64,000 nt of DNA. Origin: Pseudomonas viridiflava (GTDB lineage: Bacteria; Pseudomonadota; Gammaproteobacteria; Pseudomonadales; Pseudomonadaceae). Of this stretch, positions 59,616 to 64,000 are shown in pieces. The DNA is taken from positions 1 to 64,000 of the forward strand of contig NZ_UUIS01000090.1 of the NCBI RefSeq assembly GCF_900589395.1. The letters run 5' to 3'. How positions within the stretch are numbered: position 1 is the stretch's first letter; each line of letters begins with the position of its first letter. The notes under the pieces were generated by a model. It searched no databases, was not told where the DNA came from, and saw only the letters and a program-made list of their open reading frames with translations. A program made the position numbers and the translations under genes.

Positions 59616-59724
59616 GTAGGAGCGCGCTTGCCCGCGACCGAGTGCGTAGCGCTCGTAAAATCTCGGAAACGCCACGATTTTACGACTGCTAACGCAGCCG
59701 GTCGCGGGCAGAGCGCGCTCCTAC
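59616..59724. repeat. REPIN copy 6 (109 bp, short form)
   Basis: Both arms are intact, with a shorter middle than copies 1, 4 and 5. It lies between the converging FAD-protein and eutC genes. Confidence 0.85.
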
Positions 59725-59749
59725 GGGATCAGAAAGGGTGTGGCAGGGG

Positions 59750-60559
59750 CTAACGCTTGTCGTTCAGCAGGAAATTGCCAGGCCCCTGGTTGTCCAGCAC
59801 CGGCACTTCGGCTTCGTCCTTGAGGTCGACGCCGGAGAGCTGGCGGCGGCAGGCTTCGCGCATCAGGTACATCAGGCGAAAGGTCGCCATGCCGTAGCTC
59901 AGGCCTTCAAGCCGCACGTTGGAGATGCAGTTGCGGTAAGCGTCGTTGAGCCCGACCTTGGGGCCGTAGGTGAAATACAGCCCCAGGCTGTCCGGTGAGC
60001 TGAGTCCTGGTCGTTCGCCAATCAGGATCACGCTCATCTTCGCCCCCAGCCGCTGCGCCACTTCATCGGCCACCGCGACCCGGCCCTGTTGCACCAGGGT
60101 GATGGGCGCCAGCGACCAGCCTGCTTCATTCACCTGCTCCAGCAGCTTGTCGAGAAACGGCAGGCTGTGCCGGCGCACGGCCAGCGACGACAGGCCGTCG
60201 GCGATCACGATGGCCAGGTCGAAGCCTTTGCCCTGCTGTGCGGCGTAGTCATCCAGCGCTTGCGCAGAGGCTTCGTCCAGCCGTCGACCCAGGTCCGGGC
60301 GTTGCAGGTAGGTGTGGCGATCGGGCGCGGCACTGTGCGCCAGCAAGGTGTCGAGCTGGCGACCTTGCAGCTCTTCGCGCAAGCCTTCGTGGTCGAACGG
60401 CAGGTGCACCGCATCGCGGGCCTGGGCGTGGGCAAACTGAAAGTCCAGCTGCGCCGCCGTGGGCAGGCTGGTGCCGGCGCGGCCCAGGGCGATGCGCGCC
60501 GGGGTTAGCTGGCGCAGGTGCTGCCAGGGGTTTTCGGTGGCGGGCGATTTGTCTGTCAT
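59750..60559 (-). CDS. eutC: Ethanolamine ammonia-lyase small subunit EutC
   Basis: A 269-residue light chain of the coenzyme-B12-dependent lyase. LTPARIALGRAGTSLPTAAQ is the family N-terminus, DLAIVIADGLSSLAVRRH and LIGERPGLSSPDSLG contribute to the cobalamin site, and NCISNVRLEGLSYGMA lies near the C-terminus. The ATG at 60559 follows AAGAGG; a GTG two codons earlier is possible. It starts 9 bases after the eutB stop. Confidence 0.95.
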   Translation of the reverse strand: MTDKSPATENPWQHLRQLTPARIALGRAGTSLPTAAQLDFQFAHAQARDAVHLPFDHEGLREELQGRQLDTLLAHSAAPDRHTYLQRPDLGRRLDEASAQALDDYAAQQGKGFDLAIVIADGLSSLAVRRHSLPFLDKLLEQVNEAGWSLAPITLVQQGRVAVADEVAQRLGAKMSVILIGERPGLSSPDSLGLYFTYGPKVGLNDAYRNCISNVRLEGLSYGMATFRLMYLMREACRRQLSGVDLKDEAEVPVLDNQGPGNFLLNDKR

Positions 60560-60568
60560 GAGCACCTC

Positions 60569-61963
60569 TTAACTGAGTTGCGCCAGGGCCTGGCGGAATG
60601 CCGGTGGCAATTGGCTGCCCATGCGCAGTTGACCGCCCTGCTGCTGGAAGATGCCCATGCGCGCCAGCCACTGCTCGAACTCCGGCGCGGCATGCAGGCC
60701 CAGCACCTGGCGGGCGTACAGCGCGTCGTGGAATGAGGTGGTCTGGTAGTTGAGCATCACATCGTCCGAACCCGGAATGCCCATGATGAAGTTGATGCCG
60801 GCCGCGCCCAGCAGGGTCAGCAGCACGTCCATGTCGTCCTGATCGGCCTCGGCGTGGTTGGTGTAGCAGATGTCGCAGCCCATCGGCACGCCCAGCAACT
60901 TGCCGCAGAAGTGGTCTTCGAGGCCGGCGCGGATGATCTGCTTGCCGTTGTACAGGTACTCGGGGCCGATAAAGCCGACCACGGTATTGACCAGAAACGG
61001 ATTGAAATGCCGGGCTACGCCATAGGCGCGGGTCTCGCAGGTCTGTTGGTCGACGCCGTGGTGGGCGTTGGCCGACAACGCGCTGCCCTGGCCGGTCTCG
61101 AAGTACATCAGGTTGTTGCCCAGCGTGCCGCGCTTGAGGCTCAGGCCGGCGTCATAGCCTTCCTGCAACACCTTCAGGCTGACGCCGAAACTGGCATTGG
61201 CCGCCTCGGTGCCGGCAATGGACTGGAACACCAAGTCTAGCGGTGCGCCGCGTTCGATGGCGGCAATCGAGCTGGTGACATGGGTCAGTACGCACGACTG
61301 GGTCGGGATCTGGTAGCGCTGGATGATCGCATCGAGCATCTCCACCAGCGTGCAAATCGAACTCATGCTGTCGGTGGCCGGGTTGATGCCGATCATGGCA
61401 TCACCGTTGCCGTACAGCAGGCCATCGACAATGCTGGCGGCAATGCCGGCCGGGTCGTCCGTGGGGTGGTTGGGCTGCAGGCGGGTCGACATCCGCCCGC
61501 GAAGGCCTTGTGTGTTGCGAAAGCGGGTTTCGACGCGGGTTTTCTGCGCCACCAGCACCAGGTCCTGGATGCGCATGATCTTCGACACGGCCGCGGCCAT
61601 TTCCGGGGTCAGGCCGGGGGCCAGCGCCTTGAGGCTCTGTTCGTCGGCCTGCTCGCTGAGAAGCCAGTCACGCAGCCCGCCCACGGTGAGGTGGCTGACC
61701 GGCGCGAAGGCCTCGCTGTCGTGGGTGTCGATGATCAGGCGGGTGACTTCATCGCTTTCATACGGAATCAGCACTTCCTGCAAGAAATGCTTGAGCGGCA
61801 CGTTGGCCAGGGCCATCTGCGCCGCTGCGCGCTCGGCATCGCTGCCGGCGGCGACCTCGGCCAGGTAGTCGCCGGAGCGCGCCGGGCTGGCCTTGGCCAT
61901 TAGCTCGCGCAGGTCCTCGAAGGTCCAGGTCATGTGGGCGATGGTGTGGGTAAAACGAGCCAT
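60569..61963 (-). CDS. eutB: Ethanolamine ammonia-lyase large subunit EutB
   Basis: Catalytic chain of 464 residues that, with EutC and adenosylcobalamin, converts ethanolamine to acetaldehyde and ammonia. Characteristic stretches are ADEQSLKALAPGLTPEMAAA, GRMSTRLQPNHPTDD near residue 155, DGLLYGNGDAMIGINPATDS and MGCDICYTNHAEADQDD near 370. The start at 61963 has AGGAG upstream. The gap to eat holds a perfect stem-loop. Confidence 0.96.
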   Translation of the reverse strand: MARFTHTIAHMTWTFEDLRELMAKASPARSGDYLAEVAAGSDAERAAAQMALANVPLKHFLQEVLIPYESDEVTRLIIDTHDSEAFAPVSHLTVGGLRDWLLSEQADEQSLKALAPGLTPEMAAAVSKIMRIQDLVLVAQKTRVETRFRNTQGLRGRMSTRLQPNHPTDDPAGIAASIVDGLLYGNGDAMIGINPATDSMSSICTLVEMLDAIIQRYQIPTQSCVLTHVTSSIAAIERGAPLDLVFQSIAGTEAANASFGVSLKVLQEGYDAGLSLKRGTLGNNLMYFETGQGSALSANAHHGVDQQTCETRAYGVARHFNPFLVNTVVGFIGPEYLYNGKQIIRAGLEDHFCGKLLGVPMGCDICYTNHAEADQDDMDVLLTLLGAAGINFIMGIPGSDDVMLNYQTTSFHDALYARQVLGLHAAPEFEQWLARMGIFQQQGGQLRMGSQLPPAFRQALAQLS

Positions 61964-61977
61964 GGTCTGTCTCCTGT

Positions 61978-62005
61978 GGTGGCCACCCGCAGGAGGGTGG
62001 CCACC
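61978..62005 (-). promoter_or_regulatory. Stem-loop between eat and eutB
   Basis: Perfect 11-bp arms (GGTGGCCACCC / GGGTGGCCACC) with a 6-base loop, 14 bases before the eutB ATG. On the transcribed strand the loop region CTCCTG is complementary to the eutB ribosome site CAGGAG. There is no T-run. It may stabilise, process or control the eutBC message. Confidence 0.65.
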
Positions 62006-62014
62006 TTGTACCGG

Positions 62015-63463
62015 TCAGCGCAGGGATTGTTCAGCGGCCTGGATGGCGGCGAACTCTTCCTCGGGAGTGCCCGACACCAGGTGGTGACGGCTGTACAGGG
62101 CGAAGTAGGCAATGAACAGTGCGTAGATGACCGCCGCGCCGATCACCACCCGCGTGTCGACCAGAAAGCCTGCGACCAGGGCAATGGCCGCCAGCACCAG
62201 TGCCACCGCCGAGGTCACTACGCCACCCGGTGTGCGATACGGGCGTGGCATGTCCGGACGACGCACGCGCAGGGTGATGTGCGCGGCCATCATCAGTACA
62301 TACGACAGCGTGGCACCGAAAACCGCCACCAGAATCAACAGATCGCCCTGACCGCTCAGCGACAGGCCGAAACCGATGATGCCCGGTACGATCAGCGCCA
62401 TCACCGGCGCCTTGTTGCGGTTGGTCAGCGATAGGCCGCGCGGCAGGTAGCCGGCCCGCGACAAGGCAAAGATCTGCCGTGAATAGGCGTAGATAATCGA
62501 GAAAAAGCTGGCAATCAGACCGGCCAGGCCGACCAGGTTGACGAACTGGCTCATCCAGGTCGAACCGCCATAGACCTTGACCAGCGACTCGACCAGCGGG
62601 TTACCGGAGGCAACCAGCGCCTGGGCACCGGCGGCGCCTGGACCGACCAGCAGGATCAGGCCGGCAAAGGCCAGCAGTACCAGCATTGCGCCGATCAGGC
62701 CACGAGGCAGGTCGCGCTTGGGGTCCTTGGTTTCTTCGGCGGCCAGTGGCACGCCTTCGACCGCCAGGAAAAACCAGATGGCATATGGCAGCGCAGCCCA
62801 GATGCCCATGTAGCCGAACGGCAGGAAGCTGCTGGCGCCGGCGGCGGTGGTAGCCGGGATGTCGAACAGGTTGGCGACCTGGAAGTGCGGCACCATCGAG
62901 ACGATGTACACGCCCAGCGCAATGGCCGCCACGGCGGTAATCACGAACATCAGTTTCAGGGCCTCACCGGCGCCCAGAATGTGGATGCCGATGAACACCA
63001 CGTAGAACACCAGGTAGATGATCCAGCCGCCGATGCCGAACAGCGATTCGCAATAGGCGCCGATGAAGCAGGCAATCGCCGCCGGTGCGATGGCGTACTC
63101 GATGAGGATCGCCGTACCGGTCAGAAAGCCGCCCCAGGGGCCGAACGCGGTACGGGTGAAGCCATAGCCGCCGCCGGCGGTGGGGATCATGGATGACAGC
63201 TCGGCCAGCGAGAAACACATGCACAGGTACATGGTCGCCATCAGCAGGGTGGCGATGAACATGCCGCCCCAGCCGCCCTGGGCCAGGCCGAAGTTCCAGC
63301 CGGCGTAGTCGCCGGAAATCACATAGGCCACGCCCAGGCCGATCAGCAATACCCAGCCGGCGGCGCCTTGTTTGAGTTGCCGGCTGGCGAAGTACTCGGC
63401 GCCGACCGCTTCGGTTTCCACGCCGCCCTGCGAGGCGGGCGTGGTCAGTGTCTCTTTGGACAT
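62015..63463 (-). CDS. eat: Ethanolamine permease Eat
   Basis: A 482-residue APC-superfamily transporter with 12 or so membrane segments. The N-terminus LKQGAAGWVLLIGLGVAYVI and GYGFTRTAFGPWGGFLTG in the third segment region are typical of ethanolamine permeases, and the gene precedes eutBC directly. The start at 63463 is preceded by GAAGGAG. It brings ethanolamine into the cell, replacing EutH of enteric bacteria. Confidence 0.94.
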   Translation of the reverse strand: MSKETLTTPASQGGVETEAVGAEYFASRQLKQGAAGWVLLIGLGVAYVISGDYAGWNFGLAQGGWGGMFIATLLMATMYLCMCFSLAELSSMIPTAGGGYGFTRTAFGPWGGFLTGTAILIEYAIAPAAIACFIGAYCESLFGIGGWIIYLVFYVVFIGIHILGAGEALKLMFVITAVAAIALGVYIVSMVPHFQVANLFDIPATTAAGASSFLPFGYMGIWAALPYAIWFFLAVEGVPLAAEETKDPKRDLPRGLIGAMLVLLAFAGLILLVGPGAAGAQALVASGNPLVESLVKVYGGSTWMSQFVNLVGLAGLIASFFSIIYAYSRQIFALSRAGYLPRGLSLTNRNKAPVMALIVPGIIGFGLSLSGQGDLLILVAVFGATLSYVLMMAAHITLRVRRPDMPRPYRTPGGVVTSAVALVLAAIALVAGFLVDTRVVIGAAVIYALFIAYFALYSRHHLVSGTPEEEFAAIQAAEQSLR

Positions 63464-63479
63464 GTCTGGACTCCTTCGT

Positions 63480-63502
63480 GGCCCGCCAAGTGCAGGCGGG
63501 CC
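63480..63502 (-). promoter_or_regulatory. Stem-loop between the aldehyde dehydrogenase gene and eat
   Basis: Perfect 8-bp arms (GGCCCGCC / GGCGGGCC) with a 7-base loop, just upstream of the eat ribosome site. No T-run. Confidence 0.55.
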
Positions 63503-63536
63503 GCAGCTGTGTTGGATTGGCTGTCTTGGCGGCAGA

Positions 63537-64000
63537 TCAGAAGAAGCCCAGCGGGTTGATGTCGTAGCTGATCAGCAGGTTCTTGGTCTGCTGATAGTGG
63601 TCGAGCATCATCTTGTGGGTTTCACGCCCGACCCCGGACTTTTTGTAGCCGCCAAAGGCAGCGTGCGCCGGGTACAGGTGGTAACAGTTGGTCCATACGC
63701 GTCCGGCCTTGATCGCCCGGCCCATGCGGTAGGCGCGGTTGATGTCGCGGGTCCAGACGCCGGCGCCCAGGCCGAACTCGGTGTCGTTGGCGATTGCCAA
63801 GGCTTCGGCCTCGTCCTTGAAGGTGGTCACCCCGACCACCGGGCCGAAGATTTCTTCCTGGAACACGCGCATGTCGTTGGTGCCCTTGAGCAGGGTCGGC
63901 TGGATGTAATAGCCGCCGGCCAGGTCGCCTTCGAGTTGCTCCGAGGCGCCGCCAGTCAATAGTTGTGCGCCTTCCTGCTGGGCAATGTCCAGGTAACCGA
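63537..64000 (-). CDS. Aldehyde dehydrogenase, C-terminal part (cut by window end)
   Basis: The last 153 or so residues of an NAD-dependent aldehyde dehydrogenase; the 5' part lies beyond 64000. The frame runs open to the window edge (YLDIAQQEGAQLL). MRVFQEEIFGPVVGVTTF carries the conserved glutamate and phenylalanine of the family, and FGLGAGVWTRDINRA and FGGYKKSGVGRE follow. The catalytic cysteine is outside the window. With eat and eutBC downstream, oxidation of acetaldehyde to acetate is the natural role, as for ExaC/AcoD-type enzymes. Confidence 0.92.
   Translation of the reverse strand, partial: GYLDIAQQEGAQLLTGGASEQLEGDLAGGYYIQPTLLKGTNDMRVFQEEIFGPVVGVTTFKDEAEALAIANDTEFGLGAGVWTRDINRAYRMGRAIKAGRVWTNCYHLYPAHAAFGGYKKSGVGRETHKMMLDHYQQTKNLLISYDINPLGFF

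Noticed and set aside
59750..64000. Ethanolamine microcompartment locus
   Set aside because: No shell proteins, EutH, EutE-type CoA enzyme or EutA are seen; only permease, lyase and an aldehyde dehydrogenase are present in the window.

Overview
This is a GC-rich Pseudomonas chromosome segment. The gene order matches the conserved stretch that in P. aeruginosa runs from pfpI/mutM through rpoH, metX, pilT, pyrB and gshB to the pilGHIJ-chp cluster. Several traits point to the P. putida/P. fluorescens side of the genus rather than P. aeruginosa: the malonate decarboxylase order mdcABCDEGHLM, a reduced Chp cluster with no pilK or chpB, pilT without pilU, and many GTAG-type REP/REPIN repeats. I assign the genus with confidence and the species group only tentatively, because no search could be run.

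Layout. 1-12 kb: RNA modification (rlmI, rsmD), DNA repair (mutM), CoA synthesis (coaD), a ferredoxin, a sulfurtransferase, an AzlCD exporter, a YheT-type hydrolase and an M16 peptidase pair in which only one subunit keeps the zinc motif. 12.5-17 kb: the ftsY-ftsE-ftsX-rpoH cluster, with a candidate AlgU promoter before rpoH and a strong terminator after it. 17-20 kb: mtgA, a DUF423 gene, thiS-thiG, trmB. 20.2-26.7 kb: a long leftward series yggS-proC-yggT-metX-metW-rdgB-hemW-DUF3392, interrupted by REPINs. 26.7-35.5 kb: pilT, an NlpC/P60 peptidase, a TM2 protein, then pyrR-pyrB-pyrX, ruvX, algH, a tonB gene and gshB. 35.7-45.6 kb: the chemosensory cluster pilG-pilH-pilI-pilJ-chpA-chpC. 46-54.5 kb: the biotin-independent malonate decarboxylase operon with its MadLM-type transporter and a LysR regulator. 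54.6-59.6 kb: a hemolysin III family protein, rsmE, bioA and an exported FAD amine oxidase-like protein. 59.7-64 kb: leftward aldehyde dehydrogenase (cut by the window end), ethanolamine permease, eutB, eutC.

How the genes work together. MdcLM import malonate; MdcB and MdcG build and attach the phosphoribosyl-dephospho-CoA arm of MdcC; MdcH loads it; MdcA exchanges acetyl for malonyl; MdcDE decarboxylate. The ethanolamine genes import ethanolamine, deaminate it to acetaldehyde and oxidise that to acetate, with no microcompartment genes in view. PilG/PilH/PilI/PilJ/ChpA/ChpC form one signalling chain controlling type IV pili or surface sensing, for which PilT supplies the retraction motor.

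I found no phage, CRISPR array, transposase, tRNA or rRNA. The most unusual material is non-coding: REPINs whose ends supply stop codons of neighbouring genes, a 181-bp tandem repeat next to mdcA, a perfect 7-7-7 palindrome before mdcA, and perfect stem-loops in both longer gaps of the ethanolamine operon. I saw no convincing new multi-gene system. Long open frames opposite ftsY, chpA, mdcA, bioA and others are GC-driven shadows and are not annotated.
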